Below are positions 1 to 5,676 of a DNA stretch of 6,664 bases, one piece after another. The position numbers and the translations under genes were made by a program. Numbering within the stretch: the first letter of the stretch is position 1; every line of letters starts with the position of its first letter. The notes below the pieces were generated by a model, which searched no databases, was not told where the DNA came from, and was given only the letters and a program-made list of their open reading frames with translations. Source of the stretch: Thermomicrobiales bacterium (GTDB lineage Bacteria; Chloroflexota; Chloroflexia; Thermomicrobiales; UBA6265); contig JAUJMG010000229.1 of the NCBI GenBank assembly GCA_030446955.1, positions 1 to 6,664 of the forward strand. Reading direction: 5' to 3'.

Positions 1-27
1 CGGTACGGGGTGGAGGGTGCGGCAGGG

Positions 28-55
28 TGGGCCTGAGAATGGCTGTTATCAGGGG
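28..55 (+). repeat. Imperfect 28-bp direct repeat, copy 1 (left of the transporter cassette)
   Basis: This stretch matches 4786-4813 at 24 of 28 positions by eye. The differences are confined to two dinucleotides (36-37 and 46-47). It can fold as a small hairpin: CCTGA (32-36) pairs with TCAGG (49-53) and AA (38-39) with TT (46-47), around the loop TGGCTG. Degenerate relatives follow: GAGAATGG recurs at 71-78 ahead of a variant 'ATCAAGGGGAGG', and GGGCCTG at 120-126 runs directly into TATCTGGGGGAG. The whole stretch 1-212 is G-rich and I see no credible gene in it. The family of this repeat is unknown to me. Confidence 0.5.
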
Positions 56-212
56 GAGGGGGCCAGTGGAGAGAATGGGCGTTTACTCTATCAAGGGGAG
101 GCGAGCGCGGGCCGGAGAAGGGCCTGTATCTGGGGGAGAAGGCGAGGCCGTCGGTCAGACCATGCGCGTTCCCGCTCGCCTGGCACACCGGGGTCGCGAG
201 ACGGGCAGGGGC

Positions 213-232
213 ACCTGGGAACCACCCCAGGT
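213..232 (-). terminator. Hairpin just after the LysR gene, probable terminator
   Basis: A perfect 7-bp inverted repeat, ACCTGGG (213-219) and CCCAGGT (226-232), encloses a 6-nt loop. It begins 3 nt past the stop codon of the minus-strand LysR gene. Position and stem strength suggest a transcription terminator. There is no T-tract on the minus-strand side, so it is not a canonical intrinsic terminator; it could instead protect the 3' end. Confidence 0.45.
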
Positions 233-235
233 CCG

Positions 236-1144
236 CTAGCCCTCGGTGTCAGGTGCCGGGCGGAGCGGACCCAGCCCGTCGACAAAGGCCGCCGCAACCG
301 GGGGCAGCCGCCGCCGCGGGTCCCGGATGAGGAAGAGGACCCGCCGGAGCGGCAGCGTCGCGACCCGGATCGGGACGACGCGCTCCCGGTTCCGATCAAT
401 GAGGGCGAGCGACGAGACCCAGCCGATGCCGAGGCCGCGCTCGACCGCCGAGACAATCGCCTGGGTGGATCCCAGCACCATCACCGTCCGATGCTCTGGC
501 ACGGCCAGGCCCCGCTCGGTCAGCAGCCGGGTGACGCTGGCCGCCGTCCCCGACCCGCCCTCGCGCGCGAGGAACGGCTGACCTACCACCTCGTCCAAGG
601 TGACTTCACCCCGGGCAGCGAACGGGTGTCCGGCCGGCACGGCCAGCACCACCTCGTCCTCGACCACGGGACGGTACTCCAGGTCGCGCCCGCTGAACCG
701 GACCCCAACAAAGCCGACGTCCCAGCGATGCTCCCGCACCTCCTCGGCGACGATGGCCGAATCGGCGATGAAGACTTCGGGATGCACACCCGGATGCCGG
801 GCCACGAAAGCGGCCACCAGCTCCGGCACCAGGAGTTCCCCGGGGGTGCTGCTGGCGGCGATGCGCAACGCGCCAGTCAGCGGCGTGTGCTCGTCCTGCA
901 GCTCGCGTTGAATGGCCCGCCACTGCCCGACGGCCGACTCCGCGTAGACCCGGAAGCGCTCCCCCGCTGGGGTGAGGCGGGCCGGTCGACTGGTGCGGTC
1001 CAGCAACCGGACACCGACCGCCTGTTCCAGGCGCTGGAGATGCCGGCTGACGCCCGGCTGCGTGAGACCCAGCTCGGCCGCAACCGCCGTGAGGCTGCCG
1101 GTGCGGGCGACCGCGAGGAACGTTTCGAGCCAGCGGGACTCCAC
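236..1144 (-). CDS. LysR-family transcriptional regulator, divergent to the oxyanion transporter operon
   Basis: A 302-residue DNA-binding regulator of normal LysR length. Residues 5-63 form the N-terminal winged helix-turn-helix: FLAVARTGSLTAVAAELGLT, then QPGVSRHLQRLE at 29-40 and LLDRTSRPARLTPAG to 61. Residues about 91-290 are the periplasmic-binding-like effector domain, including GALRIAASSTPGE, a VEDEVVLAVPAGHPF segment (161-175) and EGGSGT (195-200). I chose the GTG at 1144 because AGGAG at 1150-1154 lies 5 nt upstream. The ATG at 1159 would add five residues but has no visible ribosome binding site. The gene is divergent from the binding-protein gene, with 119 bp between starts, the classic layout for a LysR protein controlling a neighbouring operon in response to its substrate or a product. 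The effector domain recalls CysL/CysB-like and selenium-associated LysR proteins, but I cannot assign a subfamily. The family call is very secure; the effector is inferred. Confidence 0.95.
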   Translation of the reverse strand: MESRWLETFLAVARTGSLTAVAAELGLTQPGVSRHLQRLEQAVGVRLLDRTSRPARLTPAGERFRVYAESAVGQWRAIQRELQDEHTPLTGALRIAASSTPGELLVPELVAAFVARHPGVHPEVFIADSAIVAEEVREHRWDVGFVGVRFSGRDLEYRPVVEDEVVLAVPAGHPFAARGEVTLDEVVGQPFLAREGGSGTAASVTRLLTERGLAVPEHRTVMVLGSTQAIVSAVERGLGIGWVSSLALIDRNRERVVPIRVATLPLRRVLFLIRDPRRRLPPVAAAFVDGLGPLRPAPDTEG

Positions 1145-1263
1145 TTCATCTCCTACCATGCCGATACGGCATACTGTTTGTCAGATCATACCCGGATCCG
1201 GTAGCGTCGTGGTCGCTCGGTCGGATCTCGACCGCTCGGCGTCCCCTATGGGGAGGAGGAAGC
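1145..1263. promoter_or_regulatory. Divergent control region between the LysR gene and the transporter operon
   Basis: This holds the promoters of both divergent transcripts. A perfect 10-bp palindrome, CCGGATCCGG, lies at 1192-1201. A 6-bp inverted repeat with a 5-nt spacer, CGGTCG-GATCT-CGACCG, lies at 1218-1234. ATAC occurs three times in the same direction at 1164, 1171 and 1188. On the minus strand TATGAT (1190-1185) is a good -10 match for the regulator gene, though no convincing -35 sits 17 bp away. On the plus strand TTGTCA (1178-1183) is a possible -35 with only a weak -10 (TAGCGT, 1202-1207). CCCC-TAT-GGGG (1243-1253) is a tiny hairpin abutting the strong Shine-Dalgarno AGGAGG (1254-1259) ahead of the ATG at 1264. 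Which dyad is the LysR site is not decidable by eye. Confidence 0.5.
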
Positions 1264-2253
1264 ATGCGCGCCCCGCACCTAACCCGGGTGTCTCGTCGCC
1301 GGTTCGTGGCGTCCGTCGCGCTCGCTCCGACGATGGCCGTCGGCCTCCGCTCCCTCGTCACCCGTGACGTCGCCTGGGCTCAGGAGGCCACGCCGGAGCC
1401 TCTGGGCGCCACACCAGGGGTGGGCGCGACTCCCCCGTCGCTGCGGACCGATCGACCGTTCGCCATCAGCGCCATCCCCGACCAAGACGTGTCGGTGCTC
1501 AACCGCCAGTTCGGCGCGATGGCCGACTACCTCGGGCAGGCCACCGGGTTGCGGGTCGCGTACGTGCCGATGGTCGACTACGCGGCGCTGGTGACGGCCT
1601 TCGCCCGGGGTGACTTGCACCTTGCCTGGTTCGGTGGTCTGACCGGCGTTCAGGCTCAGGCGGCGGTCGAAGGGGCCGCGGCGATTGCCCAACGCCCCCG
1701 TGATGCAGACTTCCATGCCCGGTTCGTCGTCCGGGCGGGCCTCGACGTCAAGGCACTCACCGACCTCAAAGGTCTCAGCTTCACCTTCGGCAGCGAGAGT
1801 TCGACCTCCGGACACCTGATGCCGCGCTACTTCCTGACCCAAGCCGGCATTGACCCTGAGCGCGACTTCAAGGGGCTGCCGAACTACTCCGGCTCTCACG
1901 ACAAGACGATCGCTCTGGTGGCGGCGGGTGCCTTTGACGCCGGGGCGCTCAACGAGGCGGTCTGGGAAGCCCGGCAGGCCGAGGGCAAGGTCGACACGAC
2001 GAAGGTCCGCGAGTTCTACACGACCCCTGCCTTTTACGACTATCACTGGGGGATTCGTCCGGACGTCGATGAGGTCTATGGTGCCGGGGCGAAGGACTGG
2101 GTGACGCAGACCATTCTGGGGATGGATGCCCGCCTCCCCGACCAGAAGGCGGTCCTTGACCTCTTCCAGACTGAGGCGTTCATCCCGACCACCAACGCCA
2201 ACTACGACCAGATTCGCGAGGTCGCCGAAGACCTGGACATCCTCCGACCGTGA
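1264..2253 (+). CDS. PhnD-family oxyanion ABC transporter substrate-binding protein, putative selenate type, Tat-exported
   Basis: A 329-residue extracytoplasmic binding protein that should capture an oxyanion and hand it to the permeases encoded downstream. Residues 10-14 (SRRRF) followed by a hydrophobic stretch to about 31 make a twin-arginine signal, with likely cleavage after AWA (37-39). There is no lipobox cysteine. An Ala/Thr/Pro-rich linker spans about 41-60. The body shows the PhnD/phosphate-phosphonate fold: FAISAIPDQD (66-75), an ADYLGQATG segment (87-95), DLHLAWFGGLTGVQAQ (117-132), the anion-binding loop GSESSTSGHLMPRYF (176-190), YSGSHDKT (208-215) and DAGALNEAVW (225-234). From recollection these blocks, notably AIPD, WFGG.T.VQA, SSTSGHLMPRYF and YTTP..YDY.W, closely match proteins named putative selenate ABC transporter binding protein (TIGR04553-type) more than classical PhnD. 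Phosphite or phosphonate remains possible. The start is supported by AGGAGG 4 nt upstream. The fold is secure; the substrate is inferred. Confidence 0.92.
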   Translation: MRAPHLTRVSRRRFVASVALAPTMAVGLRSLVTRDVAWAQEATPEPLGATPGVGATPPSLRTDRPFAISAIPDQDVSVLNRQFGAMADYLGQATGLRVAYVPMVDYAALVTAFARGDLHLAWFGGLTGVQAQAAVEGAAAIAQRPRDADFHARFVVRAGLDVKALTDLKGLSFTFGSESSTSGHLMPRYFLTQAGIDPERDFKGLPNYSGSHDKTIALVAAGAFDAGALNEAVWEARQAEGKVDTTKVREFYTTPAFYDYHWGIRPDVDEVYGAGAKDWVTQTILGMDARLPDQKAVLDLFQTEAFIPTTNANYDQIREVAEDLDILRP

Positions 2254-2267
2254 GGCAGGAGTCGCCG

Positions 2268-3020
2268 ATGTTCGAGCTCGTCGACGCCACCAAGCGCTAC
2301 GGGCCGTTGGTCGCGCTGGCCCCGCTCTCGCTGACCATCACGGCCGGTGAACGGTTGGCTCTGATGGGACCGAGCGGGAGCGGCAAGACCACACTCCTCC
2401 ACCTGCTGGCAGGGGTGATCCAACCGGACGAGGGCCGAGTGGCGATCGCCGGACGCTCGACCGAGACGCTGCGGCCCGGCCGGGATCTGGCGCGCCTAGT
2501 CGGGGTGATGGCGCAGGGCTTTGACCTGGTGCCCTCACTGGCCGTCGTCCATAACGTCCTTGCGGGTCGCCTCGGGGAGTGGGGCATCGGGCGCTCGCTC
2601 CTCTCCCTCGTCTTCCCCCGCGAGCTCCCCCTGGCCCAAGCAGCACTGAACCGGGTCGGCGTGGGCACCAAGCTCTATGAGCGAACGGCGCGGCTGTCCG
2701 GGGGGGAACAGCAGCGGGTGGCGCTGGCGCGGTTGCTCGTGCAGCAACCGCGCGCCATCCTCGCCGATGAGCCGGTCTCCTCGGTGGATCCGGCGCGAGC
2801 CGAGGATCTGCTGACGTTGCTGGTCGAGGTGGCGGCCGAGGACGGCCGCACGCTCATCGCCAGCATGCACGCCGTGCCGCTGGCGCTCCGCTACTTCTCC
2901 CGTGTGATCGCGCTGCGGCACGGGCACCTCGTCTTCGATCGGGCCACCACGGCGGTGACGGAAGCCGACCTCACCGCCCTGTACGACCTGCGGCAGGAGG
3001 AGGCGCGTGACGTCCGCTAA
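2268..3020 (+). CDS. phnC: PhnC-type ABC transporter ATPase
   Basis: A 250-residue cytoplasmic nucleotide-binding subunit that powers the importer. Every motif is intact: Walker A GPSGSGKT (34-41), Q-loop glutamine at 83 (MAQGFDLV), signature LSGGEQQR (143-150), Walker B AILADEP (163-169) with the catalytic Glu 168, D-loop SSVD (171-174) and switch His 201. Length and the NVLAGRLG...LL.LVFPRE stretch (96-119) are those of PhnC-type ATPases. I start it at the ATG at 2268, which has GGAG (2258-2261) 6 nt upstream. A GTG at 2250 overlapping the preceding stop would add six residues (MRQESP) but lacks such a site. Its 3' end overlaps the first permease gene by 14 nt, so the two are translationally coupled. 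The symbol is a family label and does not assert phosphonate as the substrate. Confidence 0.95.
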   Translation: MFELVDATKRYGPLVALAPLSLTITAGERLALMGPSGSGKTTLLHLLAGVIQPDEGRVAIAGRSTETLRPGRDLARLVGVMAQGFDLVPSLAVVHNVLAGRLGEWGIGRSLLSLVFPRELPLAQAALNRVGVGTKLYERTARLSGGEQQRVALARLLVQQPRAILADEPVSSVDPARAEDLLTLLVEVAAEDGRTLIASMHAVPLALRYFSRVIALRHGHLVFDRATTAVTEADLTALYDLRQEEARDVR

Positions 3021-3843
3021 GGCGTCGCCCGCGCCCCTGGGCGGCGGGCCACCGGCGGGGCACGTGCCCATTCGCGGGCGCGGCCTGCTGACGCTGCTCC
3101 TGCTCGGCGCCCTGACCTGGAGCCTGACGACGGTCCCCTGGGGGGAGCCGCTCGTCCACCCCGGCGGCCTCACCGTCCTCGGGGAGATGCTTGTCGCGGC
3201 CCTCCACCCCACCGTGTCCGCGGAGTTCCTGGGCATCGCGCTCGCGGCGAGCTGGCGAACGGTCGCCTACGCCACGGCCGGCGTCTCCCTCGCGATCCTC
3301 CTGGCCTTCCCGGCTGGCGTGTTGGCCTCGGGGGTGCTGGTCCGCCATCCGGTGCTGCGCGCCCTCACGAGCGGAGCGAGCCGGGCCTTGCTCGGCGTGC
3401 TCCGGGCCATCCACGAGCTGGTCTGGGCCTTGTTGTTCGTGGCGGCCATCGGACTCTCGCCGTTCGCGGCGGTACTGGCGCTGGCCCTTCCCTACGCCGG
3501 CATCCTCGGCCGCATCCTGGCCGAGATTCTGGAGGACGTTCCCCCAGGACCGCTGGCGGCGTTGCGCGCCGCCGGGGCGCGTGAGTGGCAGGTGCTCCTC
3601 TACGGGCGGCTCCCGCAGGCGTTCCCGAACATGGTCAGCTACGCCCTCTACCGCTACGAGTGCGGCATCCGCTCAGCGACGATCATGAGCTTCGTCGGGC
3701 TGGGCGGGCTTGGTTACCAGATCCAGATCTCCCTCGACGACCTGCGCTTCCGCGAGGTCTGGACCTTCGTCTACTGCCTGGTCGTGCTGGTCGTGCTGGT
3801 CGACCTCTGGAGCGGCGTCATCCGGCGACGGCTCCTGGCGTGA
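3007..3843 (+). CDS. phnE: PhnE-type ABC transporter permease, first of two
   Basis: A 278-residue inner-membrane permease subunit. Hydrophobic spans lie at about 26-43, 76-112, 127-172 (more than one helix), 223-240 and 252-270. The cytoplasmic coupling loop (EAA motif) is LAALRAAGAREWQVLLYGRLPQ at 183-204, followed by the PhnE hallmark SYALYRYECGIRSATIMSFVG (211-231) and GLGGLGYQI. The GTG start at 3007 is backed by AGGAGG (2995-3000) 6 nt upstream and overlaps the end of the ATPase gene. The next permease gene starts within its stop codon (GTGA at 3840-3843). A poorly conserved Pro/Gly-rich N-terminus (6-25) precedes the first helix. It should pair with the second permease as the transmembrane heterodimer. 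Confidence 0.93.
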   Translation: MTSAKASPAPLGGGPPAGHVPIRGRGLLTLLLLGALTWSLTTVPWGEPLVHPGGLTVLGEMLVAALHPTVSAEFLGIALAASWRTVAYATAGVSLAILLAFPAGVLASGVLVRHPVLRALTSGASRALLGVLRAIHELVWALLFVAAIGLSPFAAVLALALPYAGILGRILAEILEDVPPGPLAALRAAGAREWQVLLYGRLPQAFPNMVSYALYRYECGIRSATIMSFVGLGGLGYQIQISLDDLRFREVWTFVYCLVVLVVLVDLWSGVIRRRLLA

Positions 3844-4751
3844 GCGCGAACCCGCTCAAGGTGGAAGCGCGGGGCGATCGCCTCGCCCTGGACGCTGGAC
3901 GGACGCCCGTGGCGTCGTCCGAGCCGGGTCTCCCCCAGCGATCCCTCGCGCTGCGCGCGTCAGGATGGCTCCTGGTGGCCCTGGTCGTGGCCTCCTGGGT
4001 GTTTGTGGTGAGTGAGCCGAGCGCCCACGTCGGGGACCTCATCTCGCGCGAGACCCTGGACCACGGACGCGACTTCCTCCAGCAGTTGGCTGGGGTCGGG
4101 GAGGCACGTCCGGCCTACCGAGATCCCGGGCAATGGAGGCAGGCGGCCCGGTTGGCCTACCGGACGCTGGCGATGAGCGTGCTGGCGATCGGGTTCGCCA
4201 CGATCGGCACGTTGCTGACCGTCATGGCCGGGGCGCGACCGGTCCTCGACGAGGGGCGACCCTGGCCCAGGACGCTGCTCTTCGGGCTCACCCGCGCGGC
4301 GTGGATTTTCTCCCGGGCGGTGCCGGAGCTGGTCTGGGCGCTGCTCATCATCTTCGTCTTCTCCCCGGGCATTCTGGCCGGGGCGTTGGCCCTCGGGCTG
4401 CACAACTTCGGCGTGCTCGGCCGACTCTGCGCTGAGGTGGTCGAGAACCTGGATCGCCGGCCGATCCGCGCCGTCCGCTCGGCCGGGGCAGGTCGCGGCC
4501 AAACGCTGCTGTACGCCGTGCTGCCATCGGCGCTGCCGGCGTTCCTCACCTTCGTCCTCTACCGCTGGGAGGTAGTCATCCGGACGACGATCGTCGTCGG
4601 CTTCGTCAGTGCCGCGGGGCTGGGACGGGAATTCCGGCTGGCTCTGAGCTTCTTCCACTACAGCGATGTCACCCTGCTGGTGCTGGTCTACGTGCTGCTC
4701 GTCTTCGCCGTGGACGCGACGAGCGTGGGCCTGCGTCGCCTGGCGCGCTAG
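3840..4751 (+). CDS. phnE: PhnE-type ABC transporter permease, second of two
   Basis: A 303-residue membrane protein homologous to the preceding permease but clearly divergent from it. Hydrophobic spans lie at about 41-58, 108-130, 153-197 (more than one helix), 247-262 and 277-297. The EAA loop is about 207-233 (RPIRAVRSAGAGRGQ.. to LPSALPAF), followed by TFVLYRWEVVIRTTIVVGFVSAAGLG (237-262), the PhnE pattern. Both permeases share an ELVWALL..SP block (163-176 here, 137-152 in the first), which argues for ancient duplication. I chose the GTG at 3840, which overlaps the previous stop as GTGA; no strong ribosome binding site is visible, so coupling to upstream translation is likely. The reading frame is open back to 3585, but that stretch lies inside the first permease gene. 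The region between helix 1 and the core (about 60-105) is long, charged and probably exported. Confidence 0.92.
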   Translation: MSANPLKVEARGDRLALDAGRTPVASSEPGLPQRSLALRASGWLLVALVVASWVFVVSEPSAHVGDLISRETLDHGRDFLQQLAGVGEARPAYRDPGQWRQAARLAYRTLAMSVLAIGFATIGTLLTVMAGARPVLDEGRPWPRTLLFGLTRAAWIFSRAVPELVWALLIIFVFSPGILAGALALGLHNFGVLGRLCAEVVENLDRRPIRAVRSAGAGRGQTLLYAVLPSALPAFLTFVLYRWEVVIRTTIVVGFVSAAGLGREFRLALSFFHYSDVTLLVLVYVLLVFAVDATSVGLRRLAR

Positions 4752-4785
4752 GATCGACGAGGCCGAAACCGGGGACCCCCTCCGT

Positions 4786-4813
4786 TGGGCCTGGTAATGG
4801 CTGGGATCAGGGG
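4786..4813 (+). repeat. Imperfect 28-bp direct repeat, copy 2 (right of the transporter cassette)
   Basis: Partner of 28-55 with 24 of 28 identical positions; it begins 34 nt after the second permease stop. It can also fold: CCTGGT (4790-4795) opposite ATCAGG (4806-4811), with one G-T pair. One weak possibility is a terminator-like role for the operon, but no T-tract follows. The rest of the 220-bp gap up to 4971 shows only a weak CGAGC/GCTCG inverted pair near 4870-4892 and no gene I would defend. Confidence 0.5.
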
Positions 4814-4971
4814 TGTCGACGGCTCCCTTGGTTACGACGCCGATTCCCTCCGCTCTTCCATGCCGGATGGACGAGCGATCACTTAAGCTCGCTAGACGAC
4901 ATGGACGCCCTGGTGGGGGGCGAGGACGCGGAAGCCGGAAGCTGGAGCGCCTCACGGCGGAGGTGGGAGCG

Positions 4972-5481
4972 ATGACGGTCGTGCAGACGTACGCTCAGCT
5001 CACGCTGCCCTTGGCGGAGACCACCTACAGCCAGCCGTTCCGGCGGGCCCTCGCTCCGGCGCGCACCGCCCTGGCCACCGCTGACCGTCAGGCCTTGGCC
5101 GTTCATCTCGCCGGGGTGGCGCAACTCCGTGGGCGCACCCCCGTGCCGAAGACGGCGAGGGCCCGTTCCGTGGAGCGCGCACACGGCGGGCGACGGCACC
5201 TCGTGCCCAGCTCCGTCGACCTGGGCACGATCGTCACGTTCCACGCCTTCGTGCGCTTGAGCAGCGTGGACCCGACGGTCAATCGCTTCCGCGTCTATGT
5301 CCTGAGCTGGCAGCCCACCCTGTGGGGCGACTTTGCCCTAGTGCAGACGTGGGGCCGGCTTGGTCGTCCCGGCCGCTCCCGGACGACCCGCTATGCCACG
5401 CGGGTGGAGGCGCAGGGAATGATCGTGCGCCTGCTGCGACGGCGTCTGCTGCATGGCTACCGCGTCGTGACCTGGACGTGA
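4972..5481 (+). CDS. WGR domain-containing protein
   Basis: A 169-residue protein whose C-terminal half (about 93-167) is a WGR domain: FRVYVLSW (106-113), LWGDFALVQTWGRLGRPG (117-134) containing the namesake W127-G128-R129, then a segment with EAQ (146-148), a basic helix VRLLRRRLLHGY (152-163) and RVV. WGR domains bind nucleic acid ends in PARP-type proteins and occur alone in many bacteria, where their role is not established. The N-terminal 90 residues have no motif I recognise apart from a basic Arg-rich stretch (53-76). I start it at the ATG at 4972, with GGAGG (4959-4963) 8 nt upstream. The frame is open back to a GTG at 4813, but that adds 53 unconvincing residues with no ribosome site. 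It follows the transporter on the same strand after 220 bp, so it is probably a separate unit. No catalytic PARP domain is present. Confidence 0.8.
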   Translation: MTVVQTYAQLTLPLAETTYSQPFRRALAPARTALATADRQALAVHLAGVAQLRGRTPVPKTARARSVERAHGGRRHLVPSSVDLGTIVTFHAFVRLSSVDPTVNRFRVYVLSWQPTLWGDFALVQTWGRLGRPGRSRTTRYATRVEAQGMIVRLLRRRLLHGYRVVTWT

Positions 5482-5489
5482 CCAATGTC

Positions 5490-5527
5490 CGTCTCACAAT
5501 CTGACTTGGCGACCAAGTATCGAGACG
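5490..5527. repeat. Nested inverted repeat with CGTCTC/GAGACG outer arms
   Basis: Outer arms CGTCTC (5490-5495) and GAGACG (5522-5527) enclose a perfect 6-bp hairpin, ACTTGG-CGA-CCAAGT (5504-5518). The inner hairpin starts 22 nt after the stop of the WGR gene, so it could end that transcript; the T-rich run GATTTT lies only further on (5530-5535). The outer motif is shared with the elements to the right, which points to protein binding or a mobile-element end. Confidence 0.55.
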
Positions 5528-5553
5528 TTGATTTTGAGACGAGTAACGAGACG
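5522..5553 (+). repeat. Short direct array of GAGACG motifs
   Basis: GAGACG occurs three times in one direction at 5522-5527, 5536-5541 and 5548-5553, spaced 14 and 12 nt apart. The inverse form CGTCTC occurs at 5490-5495, and a longer GTCTCACAA is repeated at 5491-5499 and 5599-5607. Such a cluster looks like multiple binding sites for one protein, as at transposon ends or operators. No protein that would bind it can be identified here. Confidence 0.5.
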
Positions 5554-5592
5554 GTCAGCTGTGCGTAGATTGGACGCGCGAACCTTGTCATC

Positions 5593-5631
5593 CGCACTGT
5601 CTCACAAAGGACCCGTTTCTGAGACACTGCG
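5593..5631. repeat. 39-bp near-perfect inverted repeat between convergent genes
   Basis: Arms CGCACTGTCTCACAAA (5593-5608) and TTTCTGAGACACTGCG (5616-5631) are complementary at 14 of 16 positions around a 7-nt centre, GGACCCG. Both mismatches are C opposite C and divide the arm into blocks of 4, 7 and 3. It lies between the convergent WGR and chlorite dismutase-family genes, so it could be a bidirectional terminator, but neither side has a T-tract. The shared TGTCTCA/TGAGACA core links it to the motifs at 5490-5553. Confidence 0.65.
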
Positions 5632-5676
5632 ACTTAGCTCATCGCGCCGCTGCCAACCACGCGGGGTGAACGCAGC

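Noticed and set aside
17..1204. Long plus-strand open frame (395 codons) opposite the regulator
   Set aside because: It is antisense to a full-length, motif-complete LysR gene; its product is low-complexity, Arg/Gly/Pro-rich and matches nothing, the usual shadow frame in high-GC DNA.
3585..3839. N-terminal extension of the second permease back to 3585
   Set aside because: These 85 codons lie entirely inside the first permease gene in another frame and are Pro/Arg-rich. The GTG overlapping the first permease stop at 3840 is the natural start.
1264..4751. Phosphite oxidation (ptx) or C-P lyase operon
   Set aside because: The transporter and LysR layout is similar, but no dehydrogenase or C-P lyase subunit is present in the window and the binding-protein motifs fit another branch better.
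3960..4955. Minus-strand open frame of 331 codons over the second permease
   Set aside because: It opposes a clear PhnE-type gene, and its product is Asp/Glu/Gln/Arg-rich without fold or motif; it is a shadow frame.
4813..4971. GTG start at 4813 for the WGR protein
   Set aside because: There is no ribosome binding site and the added residues have no recognisable character, while the ATG at 4972 has GGAGG 8 nt upstream.
5490..5631. CRISPR array
   Set aside because: The repeated units are only 6-9 bp, irregularly spaced and in both orientations, with no constant-length spacers or cas genes.
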